This document shows, piece by piece, positions 8,986 to 19,060 of a stretch of 59,620 nt of DNA. The stretch lies in assembly GCA_021775255.1 (NCBI GenBank), contig JAJFIA010000020.1:1-59620 (forward strand), read 5' to 3'. The notes under the pieces were generated by a model. It had not been told where the DNA came from. It saw nothing but the letters and a program-made list of their open reading frames with translations, and searched no databases. Each line of letters begins with the position of its first letter. Position 1 is the first letter of the stretch. Source of the DNA: Roseovarius sp. GTDB lineage: Bacteria; Pseudomonadota; Alphaproteobacteria; Rhodobacterales; Rhodobacteraceae. A program made the translations under genes and the position numbers.

Positions 8986-9720
8986 TTATTGATCGTGCTT
9001 CGCATCCACTCTGACAGAAAGTTCAGGCCAGATGCCAAACCGCGCATGCATCATCCCGGCACAGGCGCGATTGGCCTGATCACGATTTTTCCCGCCCAAG
9101 GCAGCATCCTGCAGGCCATGCGCATCATGGGTGGCAAGCCGCAGGCCCGCCCGAGTGTCTGGTGCTATAGTGATCGGTATATTTTGCCGCGCAAACTGGC
9201 CCGAAAGCCATATATCATCAACCCACCAGGCACTATCAGGCGGCACAAACTCTGCCCCGCAAAGCCATTCCGGGTTGATCAGAACACCGGCAAACCCCTG
9301 CGCTATATCGGTGAATTCTGGCGCTGCTCCCATTCTGCCAAGGCGGGAAACTGAAAACCCCGCACCTGTCACTGCCTGCCCGGGCCGCCGTGCGGCAAGC
9401 AGGCGCGCGGCCCAAAAGGGTGGCATGATCCAGTCATCATCGCAGTAGATCAGCGCATCCAATTCCCCCGCCAACCTGCCCGCTGCAACCAGAACCTTTG
9501 TCGCGGGGCCCAAATCATCCGGGCAACGCAGAATTTCAACAGCCTCGGGCAAATCCGGCATTGAATATGTGCCGTCAAATCGTTGGTAATTATCAGGCAG
9601 GCACAGGTACACCCGCTCTGGCGCGGGGGTTTGTGCCAGCAAGCTTGATATGACCGGCCCAAGCCGGTCAAACCTTGGTGGAATTGTGGTCAGAGAAATC
9701 GCATATAGGGGGTGGCCCAT
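8986..9720 (-). CDS. Glycosyltransferase-like protein (GT-A fold, DDD motif)
   Basis: The 244-residue protein begins MGHPLYAISLTTIPPRFDRL. This resembles small family-2-like glycosyltransferases in which a first strand is followed by LLAQTPAPERVYLCLP. A metal/nucleotide-sugar-binding DDD motif is present in ALIYCDDDW (about residue 113), and a possible acceptor-side WWVDDIWLSGQ lies near 195. No membrane segment is seen. It begins 5 bp after the end of sat-cysC on the same strand, so the two are probably co-transcribed. The sugar and acceptor are unknown. The neighbouring GDP-fucose synthase gene suggests surface polysaccharide work (inference). Confidence 0.72.
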   Translation of the reverse strand: MGHPLYAISLTTIPPRFDRLGPVISSLLAQTPAPERVYLCLPDNYQRFDGTYSMPDLPEAVEILRCPDDLGPATKVLVAAGRLAGELDALIYCDDDWIMPPFWAARLLAARRPGQAVTGAGFSVSRLGRMGAAPEFTDIAQGFAGVLINPEWLCGAEFVPPDSAWWVDDIWLSGQFARQNIPITIAPDTRAGLRLATHDAHGLQDAALGGKNRDQANRACAGMMHARFGIWPELSVRVDAKHDQ

Positions 9721-9725
9721 CGGCC

Positions 9726-11432
9726 CTACCCGGCAATCAGGCCCATCTGCTCGAGCTTCAAAATCACCTGATGGGCGCAATTATCCACTTCAACATTTTC
9801 CGTCTCAACCTTGAGTTCTGGTTTTTCGGGCACATCATAAGGGTCTGAAATCCCGGTAAATTCCTTGATCTTTCCAGAGCGCGCCAGCTTGTAAAGCCCC
9901 TTGCGGTCGCGGCGCTCGCATTCCTCGATCGAGGTGGCCACATGCACCTCGACAAAGGCACCAAATGCCTCAATATCCTCGCGCACCAGCCGCCGGGTGC
10001 TGGCATAGGGTGCGATTGGCGCGCAGATGGCGATGCCGCCGTTTTTGGTAATTTCCGAGGCCACATAGCCAATCCGCCGGATATTCAAATCCCTGTGTTC
10101 CTTGGAAAATCCCAGCTCGGATGACAGATTTTTCCGCACAATATCGCCATCCAGAAGCGTCACCGGACGGCCACCCATTTCCATCAGCTTGACCATCAAA
10201 GCATTGGCAATGGTGGATTTGCCCGAGCCGGAAAACCCGGTGAAAAATACTGTAAACCCCTGTTTGGCCCGTGGCGGGCGGGTTTTGCGCAATTCGGCCA
10301 CAACCTCGGGGAAAGAAAACCATTCCGGAATCTCCAGCCCCTCTGACAGACGGCGGCGCAGCTCGGTGCCTGAAATATTCAGAACCGTCACATCGCCCTC
10401 GATCTCATCGGCGGGCTCATATTGCGCGCGTTCCTGCACATAGACCATATGTTTGAAATCAACCATCTCACAGCCAATTTCACTTTGGTATTTACGGAAT
10501 AAATCCTGCGCCTCATATGGCCCGTAAAAATCTTCCCCGGCTGAATTTTTGCCCGGTCCGGCATGATCGCGGCCGACAATGAAATGGGTACAGCCGTGAT
10601 TGGCCCGGATCAGCCCGTGCCACACCGCCTCACGCGGGCCACCCATGCGCATCGCCAGATTCAAAAGGCTCATGGTGGTGGTTGAACCGGGATACTGATC
10701 CAAAACGGCCTCATAACAGCGCACACGGGTGAAATGATCCACGTCGCCGGGTTTGGTCATGCCTACGACCGGATGAATCAGCAGGTTGGCCTGCGCCTCA
10801 CGCGCGGCGCGGAATGTCAGTTCCTGATGCGCCCGGTGCAGCGGGTTGCGGGTCTGAAACGCCACCACCTTGCGCCAGCCCAGCTTGCGGAAATAGGCCC
10901 GCAGCTCATTCGGCGTATCGCGCCGCGCCCGAAAATCATAATGTACCGGCGGCTGAATGCCGGTGACAGGCCCGCCAAGATATACCTTGCCCGCCTGATT
11001 ATGCAGATAATTCACCGCCGGGTGCGCCTGATCATCTGCGCCAAAAACATGCTTTGCCTCATGCGCCTTGTCCGGCGACCAGCGGTCGGTAACCGTAAGC
11101 GTGGCCAGGATCACACCCTCCTGATCGCGCAGCGCTATATCCTGCCCCAGTTCCAGCCCTTCGGCGAATTCCTCGGACACATCCAGCGTGATCGGCATCG
11201 GCCAGAGCGCGCCGTTCGCCAACCGCATATCTGTGACAACGCTGTTGTAATCGGCCTCTGGCAAAAACCCTTTGAGCGGCGCAAACCCGCCATTCATCAG
11301 CAATTCCAGATCGCAGATCTGGCGCGGCGTCAGATCCCAACTGATCAGATCGGCGGCTTCGGATTTCAGCTTCTGAGCACTTTCGTAAGACACATAAAGC
11401 TCGGGCACGGGGGCGAGGGATTGTTCAGGCAT
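9726..11432 (-). CDS. sat-cysC: Bifunctional sulfate adenylyltransferase / adenylylsulfate kinase
   Basis: The 568-residue protein fuses two enzymes that turn sulfate and ATP into PAPS. The N-terminal PUA-like and ATP-sulfurylase domains (about 1-385) contain AFQTRNPLHRAH and GRDHAGPGKNSAG, both active-site blocks of the single-chain (non-CysDN) sulfurylase. The C-terminal APS kinase (about 395-568) has the P-loop FTGFSGSGKSTIA and the LDGDIVR block. I take the ATG at 11432 rather than a TTG 12 bases upstream because GAGAG sits in a good position before it. PAPS serves cysteine synthesis or sulfotransferases; the adjacent glycosyltransferase makes the latter a possibility. Confidence 0.95.
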   Translation of the reverse strand: MPEQSLAPVPELYVSYESAQKLKSEAADLISWDLTPRQICDLELLMNGGFAPLKGFLPEADYNSVVTDMRLANGALWPMPITLDVSEEFAEGLELGQDIALRDQEGVILATLTVTDRWSPDKAHEAKHVFGADDQAHPAVNYLHNQAGKVYLGGPVTGIQPPVHYDFRARRDTPNELRAYFRKLGWRKVVAFQTRNPLHRAHQELTFRAAREAQANLLIHPVVGMTKPGDVDHFTRVRCYEAVLDQYPGSTTTMSLLNLAMRMGGPREAVWHGLIRANHGCTHFIVGRDHAGPGKNSAGEDFYGPYEAQDLFRKYQSEIGCEMVDFKHMVYVQERAQYEPADEIEGDVTVLNISGTELRRRLSEGLEIPEWFSFPEVVAELRKTRPPRAKQGFTVFFTGFSGSGKSTIANALMVKLMEMGGRPVTLLDGDIVRKNLSSELGFSKEHRDLNIRRIGYVASEITKNGGIAICAPIAPYASTRRLVREDIEAFGAFVEVHVATSIEECERRDRKGLYKLARSGKIKEFTGISDPYDVPEKPELKVETENVEVDNCAHQVILKLEQMGLIAG

Positions 11433-11917
11433 GGGCACTCTCAAACATCAAAAGGGGGCGTTACCGGTTGCAACGTCTTTGGGCTATGCATTTGCCCCGC
11501 GGGGCCGCGGGTTTCAAGAACCCAATCGGCGAAAACCTTATTTGAGGCGAAAATGCTGCCATTATGTTGTGTTTTGGATGTTAAATCCGGATTTTTACTT
11601 AAATGCACATTGATATTCGGCAATTCTTGCCGGATCGGGGCATATCATATCCAGCCAGATAGTATCCCGACAGGATGACCGCGCGATTTTGGCCCGGCAG
11701 CGGATCAGGACAGGCCATGTTCATGGAACCGGATCACCCAGCCGCCAGTTGGGTTTCATAGCCCTCAAAATAATCATCCGGCCCTTGATAAACCACCGCC
11801 AAGCAAGGCATAGTTTAACGACCTGAACATGAAAAGCGATATAAGACCAATGCCAATCACCGCCCTGAGGCACCCCCTGAAATTCAGGGCCGCATACACC
11901 CTGGTTAGGACATTGTT
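11433..11917. other. Divergent intergenic region between sat-cysC and fcl
   Basis: These 485 bp separate two divergently transcribed genes and hold no convincing reading frame on either strand. A 12-bp perfect palindrome, GCCCCGCGGGGC, lies at 11494-11505. A second perfect palindrome near fcl is listed separately. The region around 11560-11660 is AT-rich and could contain the sat-cysC promoter. I see no riboswitch-like structure. Confidence 0.45.
11875..11889. promoter_or_regulatory. Perfect palindrome upstream of fcl, possible operator
   Basis: CCCTGAAATTCAGGG is a perfect inverted repeat (7-bp arms, 1-bp centre) that ends 28 bp before the GTG start of the GDP-fucose synthase gene. Position and symmetry fit a repressor site or a short 5'-leader hairpin. 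No binding protein can be named. Confidence 0.3.
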
Positions 11918-13184
<1,267 letters not shown>

Positions 13185-13286
13185 TAACTGTGCCAATACA
13201 CCCTTATCTTGGGGTTTGCCGTTGACAGGAGCCTTACACGCCCGTCACATTGAGGATCAGATTGGAATCATCCAAAAGGCCCGCCT

Positions 13287-16200
13287 TTGCAATTTTCAAA
13301 GCTCAGACTGACCGGCTTCAAAAGCTTTGTTGACCCGACCGACCTGATCATCATGGATGGTCTTACCGGGGTGGTGGGGCCAAACGGCTGTGGCAAATCC
13401 AACCTGTTGGAAGCGCTGCGCTGGGTCATGGGCGAAAATCGCCCCACGGCGATGCGCGGCGGCGGGATGGAGGATGTGATCTTTGCCGGTGCCGCAACCC
13501 GGCCCGCGCGCAACTTTGCCGAGGTCGGCATTCATATCGACAATACCGATCATCTGGCGCCTGCTGGTTTCAATGACGCTGATCATATCGAGATCATCCG
13601 CCGCATTACCCGCGATGTGGGCTCGGCCTACAAGGTCAACGGCAAGGATGTGCGCGCGCGCGATGTGCAGATGCTGTTTGCCGATGCCTCGACCGGCGCG
13701 CATTCGCCCGCTCTGGTGCGGCAAGGCCAGATTGCCGAACTGATCAACGCCAAACCCAAATCCCGCCGCCGCATTCTGGAAGAGGCCGCAGGCATTTCCG
13801 GGCTTTATCAGCGCCGCCACGAGGCCGAGCTGAAACTCAAAGGGGCCGAGACCAACCTCACCCGTGTTGATGACGTGATCGAACAGCTCGCCGCGCATTT
13901 GGCACAACTGGCGCGTCAGGCGCGTCAGGCCGCGCGCTACCGCGCCATCGGCGAAGAATTGCGCCAGTCCGAGGGCCTGTTGCTTTATCGCCGCTGGAAA
14001 GAGGCCGATGCGGCCCGCGCCCGTTTGCAAGAAGAGCTGCGCGGGCGTACAACTGCCGCCGCGCGCGCCGAAAGTGCCGCCCGTGACGCCGCCAGCCTGC
14101 GCGCCAAGACCGATGCCGCCCTGCCGCCCCTGCGCGAGGAAGAGGCCATCGCGGCCGCCCTTTTGCAACGCCTGGCAGTCCAGCGCGATACCCTGAGCGA
14201 TCAGGAGGCCGGCGCGCGTGACCGCATCACCACGCTGGAAAGCCGCATCCAGCAGCTCAGCCATGATATCGCCCGCGAATCCGGCCTTAACCGTGATGCG
14301 AATGAGACCATCGAGCGGCTGGAATGGGAGGCCCGCGAATTGGCCAAGGCCGGTGAAGGCCAGGATGCCAGAATGCAGGCCGCCGCCGATGAGGCCCGTG
14401 ACGCCGCCAGCATCCTGCAACAGCGCGAAAGCGATCTGAGCCAGCAAACCGAAGACATGGCCCGCCTCTCGGCCCGTCATCAATCCGCCGCCCGCCTGCT
14501 TGGCGACAGCCAGAAAACCCTTGAGCGCAGCGAAACCGAGGCGGCAAATGCCCGCGCCGCCGTGGCCACTTCTGAAGCGGCCCTGACCAATGCCAACACG
14601 GCCCATGACGCGGCCCTTAAGGCCGAAAGTGACGCCACCCAGGCCGCCAAATCCGCCGAAGCCGCGCTGATTGCCGCCGATGAGGCCCGCACCGAAACCC
14701 AGGCCCGCGAATCCGCCGCCCGCGTTGATCGTTCTGAGGCCGAGGGCGAGCTGAACGCATTAAGCGCCGAGGTTTCAGCGCTGGCCAAACTGCTGGAGCG
14801 CGATACCGCCGAAGGCGGCCAGATCATCGACCGGTTGCAGGTCGAGCAGGGCTTTGAAAAAGCCCTTGGCGCTGCCCTTGCCGACGATCTGCGCGCGCCC
14901 GAGGTTGAGGGCGATGGCCCCTCCGGCTGGATCGTGCTCACCGGATATACAGCCGCACAGCCCCTGCCCGATGGGGTTTCTGCGCTTTCGGATCATGTCT
15001 CGGTGCCCGATGTCCTGACCCGGCGCATGGCTCAGATCGGGCTGGTTGACGCCGGGGACGGCCCGCGCCTGCAACCGCTGCTGAAACCCGGTCAGCGGCT
15101 GGTCAGCCGGGCCGGCGATCTGTGGCGCTGGGATGGGTTCAGGGCCTGGGCCGAGGATGCTCCAAGCGCCGCGGCCCTGCGCCTGCAACAGCTTAACCGC
15201 CTGGAAATACTCAAAAAAGAACTATCCGATGCCACCGCCCACGCCGAGGGGGCACGCGACGCCCACGAGGTTCTGCGCGCCCAACTGGCGGATCTGACCC
15301 GCGCCGACACGCAGGCCCGCGAGGCCCGCCGCGCCGCCGATACCGCCCTCAATGAGGCCAACCGCGCCCTGTCGCGCGCCGAGGCCGACCGCAATCTTGC
15401 GGGCTCCCGGCTTGAGGCGCTTGGCCTTGCCGTCACCCGCCACGAAGAAGAGGCGCTGGCCGCGCGCAAGCAACTCAGCGAGGCAGAAAAAGGCCTGTTG
15501 GATCTGGGGGATCTCGATGCTGCGCGGGCCGATGTGGAAGATGTGAAACTCACGGTCGAGGCTTCACGCATGACGATGATGGCCAAACGCTCGGCTCATG
15601 ATGAGCTGCGCCGCGAGGGCGAAAACCGCACCCGTCGCGCGCAGGAGGTCACCAAGGAACTCAGCGGCTGGCGGCTGAGGCTTGAAACCGCCGAAAAGCG
15701 CAGTGCCGAGCTGGCCGAGCGCAAGAAAACCACCGAAGAAGAGCTGGCAACGGCGGCCCTTGCCCCTGATGAAATAGCCCGGCAGCGCGCCGAACTGAGC
15801 GGTGCGATCACCCGTGCCGAGGCGCGCAAAGCCGAGGCAACCGATGCGCTATCAGGTGCCGAAGGTGCCGCCCGTCAGGCCATCGAGGCCGAGCGCGAGG
15901 CCGAGCGCACCGCCTCTGAGGCCCGCGAGGCGCGCGCCCGCTCTGAGGCCCGCCTTGAGGCCGCCCGTGAGGTGCTGACCCATGCTGCCGCGCGGATCGA
16001 GGAAGATCACGAAACCACCCCGGAAAACCTGTTGCAAGACCTCAAGGCCGATCCCGAAAACATGCCCGATGCCGATGCCATCGAGGCGGATGTCAACCGC
16101 CTCAAACGTCAGCGTGACGCCCTTGGTGCGGTCAATCTCAGGGCCGAGGAAGACGCCCGTGAGGTACAGGAAGAACATGACAATCTAACGGCCGAGAAAA

Positions 16201-16742
16201 CCGATCTGGAAGAGGCGATCAAAGCCCTGCGCAGTGGCATTGCCAGCCTCAACCGCGAAGGCCGCGAGCGCCTTCTGACCGCGTTTGAGCAGGTCAACAG
16301 CAATTTCTCGATGCTGTTCAAACATCTCTTTGGTGGCGGCGAGGCCAATCTTGTGCTGGTGGAAAGCGATGACCCGCTAGAGGCCGGGCTTGAGATCATG
16401 TGCCAGCCGCCGGGCAAGAAACTGGCCACCCTCAGCCTTCTGTCAGGCGGCGAACAGACGCTCACCGCGCTGGCGCTGATATTTGGCGTTTTTCTGGCCA
16501 ATCCCGCGCCGATCTGTGTGCTTGATGAGGTCGACGCGCCTTTGGATGATGCCAATGTCGGCCGGTTTTGCGATCTGCTGGAGGAGATGTGCCGCCGCAC
16601 CGCGACACGGTTTTTGATCATCACCCACCACGCTGTCACCATGAGCCGGATGGACCGTTTGTTTGGCGTCACAATGGCCGAACAGGGCGTCAGCCAACTG
16701 GTTAGTGTTGATCTGAAAAAAGCGGAATCCATGGTTGCCTGA
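13287..16742 (+). CDS. smc: Chromosome segregation protein SMC
   Basis: The 1151-residue protein has the SMC plan: an N-terminal ATPase half with Walker A GPNGCGKSN (31-39), long Ala/Glu/Arg-rich coiled coils (about 170-500 and 640-1000), a hinge in between (about 505-625), and a C-terminal half with the ABC signature LSLLSGGEQT (from 1049) and Walker B ICVLDEVDAPLDD (about 1077-1089). With ScpA/ScpB it would compact and help segregate the chromosome. The start is a TTG at 13287, fixed by MQFSKLRLTGFKSFVD, where the family begins. The long antisense frame at 13296-14606 is an artefact of its GC-biased codons. Confidence 0.97.
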   Translation: MQFSKLRLTGFKSFVDPTDLIIMDGLTGVVGPNGCGKSNLLEALRWVMGENRPTAMRGGGMEDVIFAGAATRPARNFAEVGIHIDNTDHLAPAGFNDADHIEIIRRITRDVGSAYKVNGKDVRARDVQMLFADASTGAHSPALVRQGQIAELINAKPKSRRRILEEAAGISGLYQRRHEAELKLKGAETNLTRVDDVIEQLAAHLAQLARQARQAARYRAIGEELRQSEGLLLYRRWKEADAARARLQEELRGRTTAAARAESAARDAASLRAKTDAALPPLREEEAIAAALLQRLAVQRDTLSDQEAGARDRITTLESRIQQLSHDIARESGLNRDANETIERLEWEARELAKAGEGQDARMQAAADEARDAASILQQRESDLSQQTEDMARLSARHQSAARLLGDSQKTLERSETEAANARAAVATSEAALTNANTAHDAALKAESDATQAAKSAEAALIAADEARTETQARESAARVDRSEAEGELNALSAEVSALAKLLERDTAEGGQIIDRLQVEQGFEKALGAALADDLRAPEVEGDGPSGWIVLTGYTAAQPLPDGVSALSDHVSVPDVLTRRMAQIGLVDAGDGPRLQPLLKPGQRLVSRAGDLWRWDGFRAWAEDAPSAAALRLQQLNRLEILKKELSDATAHAEGARDAHEVLRAQLADLTRADTQAREARRAADTALNEANRALSRAEADRNLAGSRLEALGLAVTRHEEEALAARKQLSEAEKGLLDLGDLDAARADVEDVKLTVEASRMTMMAKRSAHDELRREGENRTRRAQEVTKELSGWRLRLETAEKRSAELAERKKTTEEELATAALAPDEIARQRAELSGAITRAEARKAEATDALSGAEGAARQAIEAEREAERTASEAREARARSEARLEAAREVLTHAAARIEEDHETTPENLLQDLKADPENMPDADAIEADVNRLKRQRDALGAVNLRAEEDAREVQEEHDNLTAEKTDLEEAIKALRSGIASLNREGRERLLTAFEQVNSNFSMLFKHLFGGGEANLVLVESDDPLEAGLEIMCQPPGKKLATLSLLSGGEQTLTALALIFGVFLANPAPICVLDEVDAPLDDANVGRFCDLLEEMCRRTATRFLIITHHAVTMSRMDRLFGVTMAEQGVSQLVSVDLKKAESMVA

Positions 16743-16820
16743 CCTATGAATGTTTGACTAACAACCGCAAACTTGCTTCACTGCACCCAAGCGCGAAAAT
16801 TAAGAAAAAGGATAAAAGAT

Positions 16821-17291
16821 ATGAACATCAAACTGGGGTTGGCCAGCGGCATCGCGGCATCGGTCATGTTTTGCACGGCAAGCCTTGCCGAGGTCACCGC
16901 TTCTAACGCTTACAATATTTTGCAGGCCATACATGAATTTGGCTATACCGCGACAATGGAAAAGGATTCCGACGGCGATCCTAAAATTTCGGGCAAGGTG
17001 TCCAGCACCAATTTCAATGTCTATTTTTATGGCTGCTCGGACAACACAAATTGCAAATCCCTGATCTTCAAGGCAGGATATAACCTGACAAATGGCATAA
17101 CGGCCTCGAAAATCAACGAATGGAACCGCAATAAACGCTTTTCGCGCGCCTATATTGATGATGAGGGCGATCCGTTTCTGGAAATGGATGTGAACCTTGA
17201 TTACGATGGTGTCGGCAATAAAAACTTTCAGGACACGCTTGATTGGTGGCGCGTCTCGGTTGAAAGCTTTGAAGAGTTCATCGACTGGTAA
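16821..17291 (+). CDS. Secreted YbjN domain-containing protein
   Basis: The 156-residue product starts with a Sec signal peptide (MNIKLGLASGIAASVMFC, likely cut after SLA at about residue 23). A YbjN-like domain follows: ASNAYNILQAIHEFGYTATM, then an FNVYFYGC segment, and the NEWNRNKRFSRAYIDDEGDP block typical of the family. Two cysteines in the middle (GCSDNTNC) could form a periplasmic disulphide. The ATG at 16821 has AAGGAT upstream; an earlier in-frame codon would bury the signal peptide. It stands 79 bp after smc and converges on tadA. Role unknown. Confidence 0.8.
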   Translation: MNIKLGLASGIAASVMFCTASLAEVTASNAYNILQAIHEFGYTATMEKDSDGDPKISGKVSSTNFNVYFYGCSDNTNCKSLIFKAGYNLTNGITASKINEWNRNKRFSRAYIDDEGDPFLEMDVNLDYDGVGNKNFQDTLDWWRVSVESFEEFIDW

Positions 17292-17296
17292 ACGCC

Positions 17297-17758
17297 TCAG
17301 GCGCGGCCCTGTCGCCGCGCCTTGAAAAATGTCTTGAGTATTTCCTCCGCAGCCCGCGCGCCGATACCATCATAAACCTCTGGCGCGTGGTGGCATTGCG
17401 CATGGCTGAACACCCGCGCGCCGTGGGCCACCCCGCCCGATTTCGCATCCGCTGCCGCGTAATACAGCCGCCTGATGCGGGCCGCGGATATGGCCGTGGC
17501 GCACATCGCGCATGGCTCCAGCGTCACATATAGATCATGCTCCGGCAGGCGCTCGCTTTGCGCTTGGGCACAGGCCGCGCGGATCACCAGAATTTCCGCA
17601 TGCGCCGTCGGATCGTTCAATTCCCGCGTTCGGTTGCCCGCCCGCGCCACAACTTCGCCTTTTGCATCCACCAGCACGGCACCCACCGGCACCTCGCCGC
17701 GTGCCCCGGCGGCCCGCGCCTCATCCAGCGCCGCTTTCATATGGTTTTTGAACGTCAT
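17297..17758 (-). CDS. tadA: tRNA-specific adenosine deaminase
   Basis: TadA converts adenosine 34 to inosine in the tRNA-Arg(ACG) anticodon. The 153-residue protein carries the zinc-binding and catalytic residues of the cytidine/deoxycytidylate deaminase fold: His53 and Glu55 in TAHAEILVIR, and Cys83 and Cys86 in LEPCAMCATAI. Length and order are typical. It converges with the preceding secreted gene and is divergent from rluB, with 61 bp between the two starts. The gene is essential in most bacteria. Confidence 0.95.
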   Translation of the reverse strand: MTFKNHMKAALDEARAAGARGEVPVGAVLVDAKGEVVARAGNRTRELNDPTAHAEILVIRAACAQAQSERLPEHDLYVTLEPCAMCATAISAARIRRLYYAAADAKSGGVAHGARVFSHAQCHHAPEVYDGIGARAAEEILKTFFKARRQGRA

Positions 17759-17819
17759 AGGGGCTTTTGCCGCCTCATCGCCACTTTCGCAAGGCCCGGA
17801 TATGCTCTAAGCCCCTTTC

Positions 17820-18602
17820 ATGAGCACAAATCCCCCCCCCGGCGAGCGTATCGCCAAGGTTATCGCCCGCGCTGGCCTTGCCTCGCGCCGCGAAGCCGAG
17901 CGCATGATCGAAGCCGGCCGCGTGGCGGTCAATGGCACGAAAATCAGCCGCGCCGCTTTGAATGTGACGCCTGCGGATAAAATCACCGTCGATGACAAAC
18001 CTCTGTCCGCGCCCGAGCCCGAACGCCTGTGGCTTTATCACAAGCCCACCGGCCTTGTCTGCACAACCAATGACGAACAGGGCCGCGCCAATATTTTTGA
18101 GGCTTTGCCCGATGATCTGCCGCGCGTGATGAGCGTGGGCCGGCTTGATCTCAATTCCGAGGGGCTTTTGCTTCTTACAAATGATGGCGGCCTCAAACGC
18201 AAACTTGAGCTGCCTTCAACCGGCTGGGTGCGCAAATACCGGGTGCGTGTGCGTGGCCGCCCCACCGACGAGACATTCGAACCCCTGCGCCAAGGCCTCA
18301 CCGATGATGGTGAGCGGTTTCAGCCGATGATCGTCACCCTTGACCGCACCAAAGCCGCCAACGCCTGGGTCACCGTGTCCATCCGCGAAGGCAAAAACCG
18401 CGAGATCCGCCGCGCGATGGAGGCCGTGGGCCTGACTGTCAATCGTCTGATCCGGGTCTCTTACGGGCCGTTCCAACTGGGGCAGTTGAAATCCGGCGCG
18501 GTGGAAGAGGTGCGCCGCCGGGTCTTGCGTGATCAGCTTGGGCTGGAAGGCAATGACACACCACCCCCCCGCCCCGCCCCAAAACGCAGGCGGCGCAATT
18601 AA
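17820..18602 (+). CDS. rluB: RsuA/RluB family rRNA pseudouridine synthase
   Basis: The protein has 260 residues: an N-terminal S4 RNA-binding domain (about 8-55, GERIAKVIARAGLASRREAE) and a pseudouridine synthase domain with catalytic Asp110 in SVGRLDLNSEGLLLLTNDG. The conserved REGKNREIRRAMEAVG block follows at about 189-204. It probably modifies 23S rRNA at the RluB site, although RluE/RluF-type specificity cannot be excluded. The tail is basic and Pro-rich (PPPRPAPKRRRRN). The stop codon TAA lies within the first copy of a dispersed palindromic repeat. Confidence 0.9.
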   Translation: MSTNPPPGERIAKVIARAGLASRREAERMIEAGRVAVNGTKISRAALNVTPADKITVDDKPLSAPEPERLWLYHKPTGLVCTTNDEQGRANIFEALPDDLPRVMSVGRLDLNSEGLLLLTNDGGLKRKLELPSTGWVRKYRVRVRGRPTDETFEPLRQGLTDDGERFQPMIVTLDRTKAANAWVTVSIREGKNREIRRAMEAVGLTVNRLIRVSYGPFQLGQLKSGAVEEVRRRVLRDQLGLEGNDTPPPRPAPKRRRRN

Positions 18603-18717
18603 AGCGTTTCGTGAATAACCTGGCTCCCGAGGTTTGGTATGAAACGCCCGGATCCTATTGATGTTGTGGGCGCATCGAAATCAACTTGTGCCTCAAGTTA
18701 ATCCCGAAACGCTTTTA
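18598..18717. repeat. Dispersed GCGTTTC-type palindromic repeat, copy 1
   Basis: AATTAAAGCGTTTCG at 18598-18612 is repeated at 24938-24952. Here it opens an imperfect hairpin (GCGTTTCGTGAATAACC at 18604-18620 with GGTTTGGTATGAAACGC at 18631-18647) and is mirrored by CGAAACGCTTTT at 18705-18716. The element directly follows rluB and contains its stop codon. It may help to end the rluB transcript. The remaining bases to 18976 show no gene; the promoter of the next operon is expected there. Confidence 0.55.
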
Positions 18718-18976
18718 GCAGTCATGGAACACTATGCCCCATGTCGCATTTTGCGGGTTCTTGTGTCTGGTTCCGGGGCTGGTTGAGATCATCCAATCCC
18801 CCTGCCCCCCAGTAAACTTGATACCCGACGCCGCATGAGGTGATTATACGTGCAGGGGCTCGGGCCTCGCAGGAAACCCCGCCCCCTGCGCCGCGGCCCT
18901 AAAACTTCCCCCTAGCAAGCCCCCCTGCTATCGCCTAGATTACCCCCTGTAACTAAACGCAACAAGGCAGGCACAG

Positions 18977-19060
18977 ATGACAGACACCGGACTGCAAAAA
19001 CTGGCATATGTCCTGCTGATCCTGTTGATCCTCTATGTCTCTGTCAAAGGGGGCGTCTGA
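18977..19060 (+). CDS. 27-residue single-pass membrane peptide, first gene of the XpaC-TelA operon
   Basis: An ATG at 18977 with AAGGCAGG upstream opens a 27-codon frame whose product has a polar start (MTDTGLQKLAY), a hydrophobic middle (VLLILLILYVSV) and a KGGV end. It would form one short transmembrane helix. Its TGA (19058-19060) is followed directly by the ATG of the XpaC gene with no gap, so co-translation is likely. It is too short for standard gene callers. Function is unknown; small membrane peptides like this often tune a partner membrane protein. Confidence 0.6.
   Translation: MTDTGLQKLAYVLLILLILYVSVKGGV

Noticed and set aside
13296..14606. 436-residue open frame antisense to smc
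   Set aside because: It is a by-product of GC-rich third positions in smc, whose own frame has full SMC motifs. The antisense product is low-complexity Gly/Ala with no domain.
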